From assembly GCF_019343475.1 (NCBI RefSeq), contig NZ_CP072453.1:4526001-4590000 (forward strand): a DNA stretch of 64,000 bases. The letters are read 5' to 3'. This document shows positions 55,017-63,771 of this stretch, in pieces. The DNA comes from Providencia sp. R33 (lineage in GTDB: Bacteria > Pseudomonadota > Gammaproteobacteria > Enterobacterales > Enterobacteriaceae). Made by a program: the position numbers and the translations under genes. The notes under the pieces were generated by a model that was not told where the DNA came from, did not search any database, and saw only the letters and a list, made by a program, of their open reading frames with translations. Every line of letters begins with the position of its first letter. Position 1 is the stretch's first letter.

Positions 55017-56428
55017 GCCTTCGCCAACGACCTTCTTTATCTCACCGTTTAGATAGGCTGCATCGTAGTGCAGGGGCATTTTTCGGCATTTTTTTATTTA
55101 TCATTTTATTTAGTGGTTGCTGGAGTTTAGGTAGTGATGCACTGCGCTTATGGTGGAATGGCGCTCCATTGTCAGGGCAAATATTACCGATGGATAGGCT
55201 AGTTGCTCTGCAGTCTGATGCAAAAATGATCCAATTGCCCCAAGGGAATAACCCTGTTATCACTTTTTGCCAAGGCATGGGGCAGTGCGCCTCCAGCTTT
55301 AGTGCCATTACAGGTAAGCCAATCGAACAAAATACCCCTGCGATGTGGTTGGTCACACTGCATAAAAACCTCTTTCTTGATTTTCCTGGGCGTATTTTTC
55401 TCAGTTTATTTGGGTTTGCGCTGGCGGTTTTGTTGATCACAGGGTGGTTCATTCAACGCAAGCGTATCGCTACGATGCTGCGTTTGCCGAGGCGAGCAAG
55501 TTTACGATTATTTTTTCATGACTTACACAGTTGGCTGGGGCTTTGGTGTTACCCGTGGCTGATTCTCTTTGCGTTGACTGGGGCGCTTTCTGGATTAGGT
55601 GCTTTGGGCACAGTCACATTGGCACAAAGAGCGGCACCCGAATCACCTCAAATAATAATGAAAAATCTGATGGGCGGGTTTGATGCAATAGAAATTCCGA
55701 CTGATGTAGCTGAAAGCACGGTGGCATCCGTTATTGCGGCGTTAGGGGAAATCGCACCGTCTTTTATCCCCCAAACCGTTGGGTTCCAAGGTGAAAAGTG
55801 GATTATTGGCGGTATGCGAGAAGGGCAGCTTTCCACTGCGAATTTTGAACAATACCAATTTGATAGCGCCACAAAACAGCTTATTGGTATGCGTGATTCT
55901 TCCCAGCAAAGTGTGTGGACAAGGGCTTTTATTGCCGTTCAGCCTGTGCATTACGGGCAATACCAATGGTGGTCTCAAGGTGAAAACCTTGCCAGTACGT
56001 TGCATTTTATGGCGGGCATCGGTGCCTTGATATTAGTCTCGGCGGGGTTGGCAATGTGGTGCTGGCGGCGAGTGGAGACGCTATCAGCGCGTTTCATTGT
56101 GGGAAGCTGTGGTGGGTTGCTGCTGGCAAGTAGCCTTTTACTTGCATTGGCACCGTGGCCTTTGTTGCTGTCATCCTCTTCTTTTTTCCTATGCTGGGCT
56201 ACCTGCTTGCTACTGTGTTTGCTGTATAAAAATGTACGCGCCAGTTTAGCAATGATTTGCGTGTTATCAGCCAGCCTATTATTTACCACACTTATTACTT
56301 CTTGGGTTTCCCATTCAACCCCATTTTCACGTATTGACCTCACTGTGCTGTGTAGCGCAGTAGGGCTGCTTATCAGTTTTTTCGGTTGTCAGACAATGTC
56401 ATGCACAGCAAAACGTGCACGGAGTTAA
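55013..56428 (+). CDS. PepSY-domain membrane protein (putative ferric-siderophore reductase)
   Basis: 471 residues from the ATG at 55013. Four or more N-terminal and central helices with conserved His: HRSAGAFFGIF, TLHKNLFLDFPGR, FHDLHSWLGLW and LHFMAGIG fit the PepSY-associated membrane family. FoxB-like members reduce or handle ferric siderophores in the periplasm. Additional helices occupy the C-terminal third. ATGA overlap with the upstream gene. Function inferred from family and operon. Confidence 0.85.
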   Translation: MSLRQRPSLSHRLDRLHRSAGAFFGIFLFIILFSGCWSLGSDALRLWWNGAPLSGQILPMDRLVALQSDAKMIQLPQGNNPVITFCQGMGQCASSFSAITGKPIEQNTPAMWLVTLHKNLFLDFPGRIFLSLFGFALAVLLITGWFIQRKRIATMLRLPRRASLRLFFHDLHSWLGLWCYPWLILFALTGALSGLGALGTVTLAQRAAPESPQIIMKNLMGGFDAIEIPTDVAESTVASVIAALGEIAPSFIPQTVGFQGEKWIIGGMREGQLSTANFEQYQFDSATKQLIGMRDSSQQSVWTRAFIAVQPVHYGQYQWWSQGENLASTLHFMAGIGALILVSAGLAMWCWRRVETLSARFIVGSCGGLLLASSLLLALAPWPLLLSSSSFFLCWATCLLLCLLYKNVRASLAMICVLSASLLFTTLITSWVSHSTPFSRIDLTVLCSAVGLLISFFGCQTMSCTAKRARS

Positions 56429-56429
56429 T

Positions 56430-57653
56430 ATGAAAGATCTTTTACAAAATAAACAGTTAGTGTTGACGCTTGGCCTGCTTTACCTTGCCCAAGGGATCCC
56501 AATGGGGATTGCGATGGACGCATTGCCGACCTTCTTGCGCCACGATGGTGGGGAATTGAAAGTATTGGCGTTTTTACCGCTAGTGGGCTTGCCATGGGTG
56601 GTGAAATTTTTGTGGGCATCATTTGTGGACAACCATTGGGGGAAAAAGCTTGGTCGCCGAAAAAGCTGGATCATTCCCATGCAAATTATTGTCACCCTGA
56701 CGATGTTTGCGCTGAGCTCGTTGGGTTTATCCGTTGAGAATGCACTCCCTTGTGTGGTGTTGCTATTTGTTGCTTCACTGGCAAGTGCAACGCAGGACAT
56801 TGCAACGGATGGAATGGCAGCGGAACAAGTCAGTGGCACGATGTTGTCAAAAATTAATGCGGTTCAGATTGCGGGTGTGATGGCAGGGTTCTTTATTGGC
56901 GGAGCCGGTTTAATGATCATGAGCGAAAGTCTAGGGCAGCATATGGCATTGGGGATATTAGCCTGCGTGCCGTTACTCAGCCTATTGTTCATCTCTTTGT
57001 GCCCCTTAAAAAATACTGTGATAGAGACAGGCTCAGACGAAAAAGCGAGCTTATTCAATACGTTTAAGCGCCGTGGAGCTTCGCGTTTATTGTTGTTAAC
57101 CTTATTGTCTGCGGTAACGGCGGTTTCAGGATTTGGGCTAGCGAAACTGTTTTTAAACGATGCTGGGTGGTCGTTGGCACAAATCGGCAAGATGGGGATG
57201 GCGGGGGGGATGGTCACCTTAGTGTTGGGCTGCGGCGGAGGGGCATGGTTAATTGGCAAAATTGGCGTTTGGCGTGCATTTTCGTTTGGCTTGCTGTTCG
57301 CGTTGATTTCCTCTTTATTGTGGATGTTGCAATCGTTTAATGGTGTATCCATGAGTATGGTTGCACTGTGTATCACTTTTGGCTCGTTATCTGCGGGAGT
57401 GACATCGGTAGCGATCATGACCGCTGGGATGCAATTTGCATCACAATATCACCAAGCAGGAACAGACATGACGGCGGTACAGAGTACGCGGGATATTGGT
57501 GAGCTAGTTAGCTCAATGATGTTAGTCGGGCTGACGGCAGCGGTTGGCTATTCAGGTGGTTTTATTTTAGGGGCTTCAATCGCCTTAGTGGCACTTTTTG
57601 TGACCTTTTCACATTACCGTTATGTACAACGTTTAGAAACAGAGCAAGCTTAA
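56430..57653 (+). CDS. RhtX/FptX-like siderophore MFS transporter
   Basis: 407 residues from the ATG at 56430. About 12 helices. The N-terminal LGLLYLAQGIPMGIAMDALPTFLRH, SWIIPMQIIVTL and ASLASATQDIATDGMA blocks resemble RhtX/FptX inner-membrane siderophore importers, which are distant relatives of AmpG. It follows the PepSY gene by one base, so the operon provides receptor, reductase candidate and inner-membrane importer. Strong terminator downstream. Confidence 0.87.
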   Translation: MKDLLQNKQLVLTLGLLYLAQGIPMGIAMDALPTFLRHDGGELKVLAFLPLVGLPWVVKFLWASFVDNHWGKKLGRRKSWIIPMQIIVTLTMFALSSLGLSVENALPCVVLLFVASLASATQDIATDGMAAEQVSGTMLSKINAVQIAGVMAGFFIGGAGLMIMSESLGQHMALGILACVPLLSLLFISLCPLKNTVIETGSDEKASLFNTFKRRGASRLLLLTLLSAVTAVSGFGLAKLFLNDAGWSLAQIGKMGMAGGMVTLVLGCGGGAWLIGKIGVWRAFSFGLLFALISSLLWMLQSFNGVSMSMVALCITFGSLSAGVTSVAIMTAGMQFASQYHQAGTDMTAVQSTRDIGELVSSMMLVGLTAAVGYSGGFILGASIALVALFVTFSHYRYVQRLETEQA

Positions 57654-57670
57654 GAGTGTAAAATAATCGG

Positions 57671-57700
57671 ACAGAGCAAGAGAGCCTTGCTCTGTTTTTG
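57671..57700 (+). terminator. Rho-independent terminator of the siderophore operon
   Basis: ACAGAGCAAG (57671-57680) / CTTGCTCTGT (57686-57695), 5-nt loop, then T5. Convergent with the LemA/GIDE cluster. Confidence 0.9.
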
Positions 57701-57704
57701 TGCC

Positions 57705-58100
57705 TTATTTGCCCTTAGATTTTTTCTGTTTGTTTTTAATTTCATTGTTAGCTTTGTCTACTGCTTTATTGAAGTAGCTATCTAAATAATTTTGGTTGGT
57801 TAAGAAAAATAGCAAACAACTGCCAACAATCACTAGCCAGATTAACTGGAATTTAATGGTTTCTTCAAAGCCAAACAATAACATCAATGGGATCATAACA
57901 ATCATGCTGATAAAAACAGAGCAAAACAAAGAGCCCGCTACATAGCCTGACAATTTTTTTAGCCCCAACACATTGAGAATAATTAAGCTGACAATAGAAG
58001 CAAACAGAGTGCCAAATGTGGCAAACATGATAATAATTCCCGCCTCTTGATCTAATAACCAATCGGTAAAACCCAGCCAAGAAAAAGGGATGCTAATCAT
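57705..58100 (-). CDS. Hypothetical membrane protein of LemA/GIDE cluster
   Basis: 131 residues; no family recognised. Four hydrophobic segments (about 12-25, 28-47, 55-77, 83-100) are followed by a basic, Lys-rich C-terminal tail (KNKQKKSKGK). It overlaps the end of the LemA gene by ATGA, so it is the last gene of a four-gene minus-strand operon. Possibly a membrane partner of the LemA and GIDE-like proteins. Confidence 0.75.
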   Translation of the reverse strand: MISIPFSWLGFTDWLLDQEAGIIIMFATFGTLFASIVSLIILNVLGLKKLSGYVAGSLFCSVFISMIVMIPLMLLFGFEETIKFQLIWLVIVGSCLLFFLTNQNYLDSYFNKAVDKANNEIKNKQKKSKGK

Positions 58101-58639
58101 GATGTAGACTCCTGTTGGCCATACAGCAAAGGGATATCCTTAAAGCGAAATAACACAGCAAAAATCAGGTTTGGAAACACATGAATATCCGTATTGTAGA
58201 GCGTGACGGTTTGGTTAAAGAATTCACGGCGGTCAGCTATTTGGTCTTCAACGAGTTTTGCTTGTTTTTGCAATTCTAATAGTGCCGATTTACTGATGAG
58301 CTGTGGGTACTTTTCTGCGATGGCAATTAATGGCTTCATTTTAGGGGCAATGTGATTTGCTGTATCGACTTTGCTTTCTATTTTTGTACTGTCTAAATAG
58401 CGCTGTCGGCTCTGAATCAATTCACTAAATAGCTGTTTTTCGTGCGCCATGGCTTGGTCTGCAACTTGGGTCAGCACAGGCAATAATTCCACCTGTTTTT
58501 TTAATAACACATCAATATTGGCAAATGCTTTATAGCAGTTATTTTTTAAAAAAATAATGTTGTTATAGGTGTTCACCAAATAACGTAAAAAAATAAAAGC
58601 AACAATCCCGATGATTAGAAAGAAAATAATTTTTTCCAT
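58097..58639 (-). CDS. LemA-family protein (second copy)
   Basis: 180 residues from the ATG at 58639 (MEKIIFFLI), one base after the GIDE-like stop; in-frame ATG/GTG at 58648/58651 would overlap that gene. N-terminal membrane helix (about 3-20) and a helical bundle with the LemA pattern NNCYKAFANIDVLLKKQVELLPVL and FPNLIFAVLFRFKDIPLL at the C terminus. Related to the LemA at 59702-60259 but clearly diverged. LemA function in bacteria is unknown. Confidence 0.85.
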   Translation of the reverse strand: MEKIIFFLIIGIVAFIFLRYLVNTYNNIIFLKNNCYKAFANIDVLLKKQVELLPVLTQVADQAMAHEKQLFSELIQSRQRYLDSTKIESKVDTANHIAPKMKPLIAIAEKYPQLISKSALLELQKQAKLVEDQIADRREFFNQTVTLYNTDIHVFPNLIFAVLFRFKDIPLLYGQQESTS

Positions 58640-58640
58640 A

Positions 58641-59681
58641 TTAGTCATCACCTAGCCATGAAATTTGGTCGAAATGCATACGTAATTGACCATTTTGGTA
58701 ATCCATTGGCGTGATAATAATCGTCCCAATCAGTAAAAGTGCAGCAATAACGGTGAGTGTCAAATTACGGCGCAAAGGCCGTGCTTTGTTCCAACTGACC
58801 ACAAAATCTGATGGGGAAACACCCAGTAATAAATGCGGTGCTTTGCGAATAATAATGGGTTTACCATTTTCATCCGAATCGGCGGTGCCGATTAATAAAT
58901 AATTAGTTTTTGGCTCTAAAATATATTCAGTATATCGGCGGTTACCACTTTCCATATCTGCATGGGGTGATAAACCTGGATAGACAAAATAATCAGGATC
59001 ACATTCAACATTGATTGAGCCAGTATCATCGGTCAACGTAAAGTGATGCATACGTTTTTTGCTGTTTTGTAGCGTATAACTTTTTTTGCCATCTTTATCT
59101 TTGGAAACGGAATATTCAAAATAAAATGAGCCATAGCAGCTTTTATTCCCCAATTCACTTTTGATTTCCGTACCCGCAGTGATCTTCCCTTCAACTTCCA
59201 CTAACCCCATGGCAACGGAACGTATTTTTGAGGTGGCTAAGTTCTTTTGGAATTTTAAAAAGCGTTTGGTGGGTGTGTTTTCAATAAATTTAAAAACAAA
59301 GGTGAGGACAAATGCGAGGAAAAAGATGCGCATGTCAATAAAAAAGCCGGCCATTAAACAGGTGGCCAATAATGTTCCCACAACAACTTTAACAAATGCC
59401 GCAAATTTCGATGAGCCTTCATTTTGCATTCGTTGGTAGGCTTGAATACCCGATTCCGTGATCCTAACTAAATGACGAGAAACAAAAAAGGTAATCACCA
59501 TCACAACAACGTAATACAGGATACTCGGGTAATCCCCCTGAGTCGGGGAAATAGATACCCACATACCAAAGGCCATACTAAAAAAGGGAATGATGCCCCA
59601 AGTGATTTTTTTATTTATCGAAAATTGCTTATCAAGAAATAAAATTAACGCACCGACTGTGGCACCTAGTAAAAAATACAT
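58641..59681 (-). CDS. GIDE-like domain membrane protein
   Basis: 346 residues. Four N-terminal hydrophobic segments (about 2-16, 28-44, 53-69, 97-131), then a GIDE-like domain (about 141-295: SKIRSVAMGLVEVEGKI, CYGSFYFEYSV, HHFTLTDDTGSINVE, RRYTEYILEP) and a final helix (about 306-324). GIDE is the membrane part of the eukaryotic E3 ligase MUL1; here there is no RING finger, so no ligase activity is implied. Lies between two LemA genes. Function unknown. Confidence 0.8.
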   Translation of the reverse strand: MYFLLGATVGALILFLDKQFSINKKITWGIIPFFSMAFGMWVSISPTQGDYPSILYYVVVMVITFFVSRHLVRITESGIQAYQRMQNEGSSKFAAFVKVVVGTLLATCLMAGFFIDMRIFFLAFVLTFVFKFIENTPTKRFLKFQKNLATSKIRSVAMGLVEVEGKITAGTEIKSELGNKSCYGSFYFEYSVSKDKDGKKSYTLQNSKKRMHHFTLTDDTGSINVECDPDYFVYPGLSPHADMESGNRRYTEYILEPKTNYLLIGTADSDENGKPIIIRKAPHLLLGVSPSDFVVSWNKARPLRRNLTLTVIAALLLIGTIIITPMDYQNGQLRMHFDQISWLGDD

Positions 59682-59701
59682 TTTTGTTCACCCAGTGAAG
59701 G

Positions 59702-60259
59702 CTATTTGAATTGAACACCATGGTATTGTTTTTCGTCATCTGCAATTTCCAATAAGGGTAATTGCGTAAAACGAAACGCATTGGCAATAATGCTGTCAGG
59801 GAACATTTGGATTGCCGTATTGTATTCGGTTGTTGCGTCATTAAAGCCTTCACGGCGTTGAGCTATTTTATTTTCCACATCACTTAAGGTGACTTGTAAT
59901 TGGGTAAATTGTTCACCTGAAATCAGCGTTGGGTAATTTTCTGCAATCGCGATAATACTGCGCAGAGCACTGCCCATCTCATTCGATGCAGCAATTTTTT
60001 CATTTAACCCTTTGGCATTAAAATAGCTTTGGCGTGCATCACTTAATGAAGTAAATAATGTTTTTTCATGCTCCATCGCTTTTTCAGTGATGGTGACAAG
60101 TTGCGGGATCTGGTCTGCACGCTGCTTTAAAATGACATCGATATTTGCAAATTGGTTGCTGACTTGGTTACGTGTACTGATTAGGCGGTTATAGATCGAA
60201 ATTCCCCAGCCCACTAAAAGTAATAGCGCAATAAATACCACGATAAGGGTGATTGTCAT
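59702..60259 (-). CDS. LemA-family protein (first copy)
   Basis: 185 residues. N-terminal membrane helix (about 2-20), then the LemA helical bundle: NQVSNQFANIDVILKQRADQIPQLVTI, AIAENYPTLISGEQFTQLQ and AIQMFPDSIIANAFRFTQLPLLEI. First gene of the LemA/GIDE/LemA/membrane-protein cluster, 20 bases ahead of the GIDE-like gene. In other bacteria LemA genes often sit beside TPM-domain membrane proteins; none is here. Confidence 0.88.
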   Translation of the reverse strand: MTITLIVVFIALLLLVGWGISIYNRLISTRNQVSNQFANIDVILKQRADQIPQLVTITEKAMEHEKTLFTSLSDARQSYFNAKGLNEKIAASNEMGSALRSIIAIAENYPTLISGEQFTQLQVTLSDVENKIAQRREGFNDATTEYNTAIQMFPDSIIANAFRFTQLPLLEIADDEKQYHGVQFK

Positions 60260-60372
60260 ATTCGAGCCTTTTAACCAGAAAATGGTGCGAGTTTAGGATT
60301 TGAGCTTAAACGTATAAGAGGGTGATAAATTATGCAATCAGAAAAGGGATAAATTGCGGGAGTTGAGAGGTG

Positions 60373-60419
60373 ATATACATAGCTAACACCTAAACTAGAG
60401 TGATGCTAGCTATGCATAT
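60373..60419. repeat. Inverted repeat after the second MrpJ-like gene
   Basis: ATATACATAGCTA (60373-60385) and TAGCTATGCATAT (60407-60419) pair at 12 of 13 positions around a 21-nt loop. No T-run on either side; it may still be the 3' end of the fimbrial operon. Confidence 0.6.
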
Positions 60420-60429
60420 TTAAAAGGCA

Positions 60430-60693
60430 TTAAAAGAACTGATCTACAGTGACATCTATTTCGGTATAATTTTGTTCAAGGAAATAGTTTAAATCGCATT
60501 GTAGAATATTGGCGAATATGCAAAGTCGGCGAATAGTGAAGTTTTGCACACCTCGCTCGTAACGCGATATTTGTTGTTGGCTTAACCCTGATTGTTTACC
60601 TAAATTGTCGCCTGTTAAGCCCATTTGTAAACGACGCTTGCGCATTTTTTGCCCAATATAAGAATTTGAGATGTCTGCATGATATTTTTTCAT
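60430..60693 (-). CDS. MrpJ-like Cro/CI-type regulator of second fimbrial operon
   Basis: 87 residues. One helix-turn-helix (about 14-68: GLTGDNLGKQSGLSQQQISRYERGVQNFTI). The SQQQISRYE core is identical to that of the regulator at 34301. As with MrpJ of Proteus, it is the last gene of a chaperone-usher fimbrial operon, downstream of tip-adhesin and PglL-like genes. Such proteins repress flagellar genes when fimbriae are made; that role is inferred here. Confidence 0.85.
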   Translation of the reverse strand: MKKYHADISNSYIGQKMRKRRLQMGLTGDNLGKQSGLSQQQISRYERGVQNFTIRRLCIFANILQCDLNYFLEQNYTEIDVTVDQFF

Positions 60694-60755
60694 AATATAA
60701 CTCTAATAAAATAATAATGAATCGAATCCGCGAGAGATAGCAGGTGTATACTCAA

Positions 60756-62162
60756 TTACCCCTCAAGGCTTATTAATTCGATATCATTATTGGAATAAAT
60801 ATTATTATCTCCATTAAATAAAGCTATCCCTACAATAAATACACTAAGCCCAATAATTGATATCATAATGCTAAATAACTTGGATAAATTCTTGTTAATA
60901 TAAAATAATGATTGTTCTTTTAATGAAAATGCTGAGTCTGAAAAAGATAAAAATAATATAATAGTCCCCCAGTGTAATACCGATAAAAGAAACGGGTATT
61001 CGACATTATTGTGAATGACAATTGGTGTTATTGAAATTATCATTGCTAATGAGTATCCATTACCGTTTTTTTTGTATTTAATAAAAGACTGGAAAATAAT
61101 GTAAATGCTCCCTGTTATCAGCAGTGCCATAAAAACTAAGTTAATATTGCTACCTTTCATAATCCAAAGGAAAATTTCATTATGAGAATGTGGAACAATA
61201 TACTGTTCCGAACTTAACAATGGAAGTTGTGTTCTGCCATAGCCATCCTTAGGGATTAACGATGGATCCCATATATCATCAGGTTGCTCTAAAAAAAGAG
61301 TAATTGAAAACCGTAGCATCTGTTTTAAATGAAACTGATTAATTGCTTCAGCATTGATAAACTGTGGGCAGAGTTTAATAAGGTAAATGCCAATAAACAC
61401 AGCTATAGCCATAATAAAGTAACTTGCAATCACTCTTAATTGATTTTTTTTGTAGAAAAGACAAAAAAATATAAAAATGGCAACAATAAAACTTAACCAT
61501 GTTGTCACAGATTGCAACGTTACGAGTGTTAAAGTAAATAAAAATATTGCGCAACCTAAAGCAATCGCCCTTATATTTTCATACTTGGAATTTAATAAGG
61601 TAAATTGCGATAAAATAAGCGTCATCATAGCTAGTAAGCATGATGCAGCTACACTTACTGACAATATATTAATTTGCTGTGATAAACCCTTTGACCGCAT
61701 ATCCGTTGCGAAATAAAAAATATCTGGTTGAGTAAAAAATTGGTAACCTGTCAAACACACCTGAATAGCTGAAAATGCAATATTACAATAAATACAAAAT
61801 GATTGTACCCGCCATCTATCTTTTATTTGTAGCCCAGTGATATAAAACAAGACGCCAATGGTAATGCCAGACCAATACCAAAAAATCAAATCGCTATTTA
61901 TGTCTGCTGAATAAGCAAGCCCTATGGCTAAAAAAATTAGCGCAATAAAAAAGCAAATTGCAGGTACGGTAATAACAATTTTATTTTTTCGATAAAATAC
62001 CGTAAATGAAACAATCGAAATCAACATGGCAATAGCAAGCCAACTAATGATATTTTGGGGAAGTGATTGACGTAAACTTCCTAAGCTATCAATGTAAATT
62101 AGGCTGGCTAAATGCCAAATAATAAATATACCAATAAATAATGAGCGAGATATCATAATCAT
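60756..62162 (-). CDS. PglL/O-antigen-ligase-like membrane protein
   Basis: 468 residues (alternative start 62156). About 11-12 hydrophobic helices. Motifs in order: GLSQQINILSVSVA (about 159-172, like the QRN block of PglL), a long periplasmic loop with DGYGRTQ (306-312) and PHSHNEIFLW (324-333), and HNNVEYPFLLSVLHW (384-398, like HxxVEYP of PglL). These fit the Wzy/WaaL/PglL superfamily and favour PglL-type O-oligosaccharyltransferase. It lies 18 bases after the adhesin gene, so pilin or adhesin glycosylation is plausible. WaaL-like ligase or Wzy polymerase are alternatives; no glycan genes are nearby. Confidence 0.7.
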   Translation of the reverse strand: MIMISRSLFIGIFIIWHLASLIYIDSLGSLRQSLPQNIISWLAIAMLISIVSFTVFYRKNKIVITVPAICFFIALIFLAIGLAYSADINSDLIFWYWSGITIGVLFYITGLQIKDRWRVQSFCIYCNIAFSAIQVCLTGYQFFTQPDIFYFATDMRSKGLSQQINILSVSVAASCLLAMMTLILSQFTLLNSKYENIRAIALGCAIFLFTLTLVTLQSVTTWLSFIVAIFIFFCLFYKKNQLRVIASYFIMAIAVFIGIYLIKLCPQFINAEAINQFHLKQMLRFSITLFLEQPDDIWDPSLIPKDGYGRTQLPLLSSEQYIVPHSHNEIFLWIMKGSNINLVFMALLITGSIYIIFQSFIKYKKNGNGYSLAMIISITPIVIHNNVEYPFLLSVLHWGTIILFLSFSDSAFSLKEQSLFYINKNLSKLFSIMISIIGLSVFIVGIALFNGDNNIYSNNDIELISLEG

Positions 62163-62180
62163 AGTGCAATTACCGCTACA

Positions 62181-63236
62181 TTAAATAAAGGTCGCGATTA
62201 ACCAAGCATTACCCTTGTAGTCCCCTGGTTCTGCATCTGAACCTGAAAGTTTGCTTTCAATACGAATGTTTTTGACTTTGTCTATTGTTGTTTCAATGGT
62301 TTTACCACTTTGGTTGGTTTGCTCATCAAACAACGTGACATCAGAGTAAATCGTGTTATTGCCTGATTTTAGTGGGACGCGTTTTTCTGGGTCAGTGTCA
62401 GTGGCATAATCTAATTTTAATTTTACTTTAACGGGCTGAACACGTTCACAGGTGTAAGTCACAGTACGTGTTTCCTTACTATTAAATTCATAGGCATCCA
62501 GTGTTTTATGGTCAATATTGAGATTATCAATATTCGAACGGCAATTGGAGGGATAATTTACCACCGATGTCGTGAGGTCTAGTTTCACACTGGACTTATC
62601 AGCTGGGACGTAAAGAGTTGGAGTCCCTGTGTCTTGGAATAAACGGGTATAACCTGCAATCATCGCATCAGGGATAACAATTTTGCCATCGACAGGAATA
62701 TCTTTAACATAAATTCTCACTTCAAACGGAAAATGCACAGTAAAGAAAGAAGTATCTAATGGCCCCATTTCTTCATTGGAACACCCGCGCCCTGAAATAT
62801 TTCGCCACCCGCTAGTGATACCGTTATCAGAATAAAGGGTAAAAAAAGTATTTGAGTTGATTTTATAGGCCGTTAACCCTTTAAGTGAAAACCCGGCTTC
62901 TGGCATATAAGCAAATACACGGTGATAAGCATAACTCCAAGGGAGTCCTGCACTGTAATTTCCTTCGAGATAGTTAACTGTGCATTTAACCTGCCCAAAA
63001 GGCTGTGAGCTGGTTTCATCAATAACAATTCCTGTTTTATTGGCAGGGGCAATTAGATAATATTTATTATTATCTGTGCCAATTGTTGGGGTACTCGCAA
63101 CAACCGAATTGTTTGAAACTAAATTCATTTTATAACCACCGCCAGCACCCGCGTAGCGGGTGGCCTGCGCATGTAAGCTGCTTAAACATAGCGGTAATAA
63201 TAAAAGCAATTGCGAATAAATTTTTAACATTTTCAT
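62181..63236 (-). CDS. Fimbrial tip-adhesin-like protein
   Basis: 351 residues from the ATG at 63236 (MKMLKIYSQ); a GTG at 63248 is an alternative. Signal peptide (about 1-24, ending HAQA), an N-terminal domain (to about 215) with Cys in VKCTVNY and GRGCSNEEMG, and a C-terminal pilin-like domain with Cys in SNCRS and YTCERVQPVKVKLKLDY that ends in AWLIATFI. Two-domain layout and position after pilin subunits fit an MrpH/PapG-style adhesin. Receptor unknown. No close family name recognised. Confidence 0.75.
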   Translation of the reverse strand: MKMLKIYSQLLLLLPLCLSSLHAQATRYAGAGGGYKMNLVSNNSVVASTPTIGTDNNKYYLIAPANKTGIVIDETSSQPFGQVKCTVNYLEGNYSAGLPWSYAYHRVFAYMPEAGFSLKGLTAYKINSNTFFTLYSDNGITSGWRNISGRGCSNEEMGPLDTSFFTVHFPFEVRIYVKDIPVDGKIVIPDAMIAGYTRLFQDTGTPTLYVPADKSSVKLDLTTSVVNYPSNCRSNIDNLNIDHKTLDAYEFNSKETRTVTYTCERVQPVKVKLKLDYATDTDPEKRVPLKSGNNTIYSDVTLFDEQTNQSGKTIETTIDKVKNIRIESKLSGSDAEPGDYKGNAWLIATFI

Positions 63237-63250
63237 ACGGTTTCCCACTA

Positions 63251-63760
63251 TTACAGGTAATCAACCATCACCGATAAGGCCGCGCTAAATGGCCCAGCGG
63301 TCAGGTTTTCTAAGGCTTGGTTAGTCACCAGTTGCGACTGAATAACGATTTTCCCTGTATCTCCACTGACAGTGGGGGCGATCCTTTCCCATTTGTTCAA
63401 GTTCAACGCCGTGCTTTTATTTTCTTCTGAAAAGCGAATACCTAACCCATTAATTGAGGTAGCCAGTACCGTTTCGTTATTGACGGTCAGGGTATTGCCT
63501 TCCTTTGGTGAAAGATAAATCTGCAAATTTTTACGCAGCTCACATTGCTTAATCAAAATACCAAACGATTGTTTTTCTTCCGTTAATCTATCTAAAGCGA
63601 CTTCTCGAAAGTTAATAAATAACTCTTTTTCACCATTTTCGGTGGTTAACACGCACGGTGGCCGCACTAACTTGGCAGACAGTGACAGCAATATATCGGC
63701 TTGAGTACCAAAGGAAATTAATAGCCCCATGAAAGGGAAGACAAAACGTGCCAGTTTCAT
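63251..63760 (-). CDS. Minor fimbrial subunit
   Basis: 169 residues. The ATG at 63760 is chosen because AAGGAG (overlapping the upstream stop) is correctly spaced from it; the ATG at 63766 is too close. Signal peptide (about 1-21), then a type 1 pilin fold with the Cys pair (about Cys36 and Cys73) and RPPCVLTTENGEKELFINFREVALDRL; the end GPFSAALSVMVDYL is the usual pilin C terminus. Probably an adaptor subunit below the adhesin, like MrpG or PapF. Confidence 0.85.
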   Translation of the reverse strand: MKLARFVFPFMGLLISFGTQADILLSLSAKLVRPPCVLTTENGEKELFINFREVALDRLTEEKQSFGILIKQCELRKNLQIYLSPKEGNTLTVNNETVLATSINGLGIRFSEENKSTALNLNKWERIAPTVSGDTGKIVIQSQLVTNQALENLTAGPFSAALSVMVDYL

Positions 63761-63771
63761 TTTCATTCTCC

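Noticed and set aside
56430..57653. A second ampG
   Set aside because: It shares distant MFS similarity with AmpG, but it lies in a siderophore operon and lacks the AmpG-specific blocks seen at 5147-6649.
58641..59681. Bacterial E3 ubiquitin ligase
   Set aside because: Only the GIDE-like domain is seen; the RING finger that would give ligase activity is absent.
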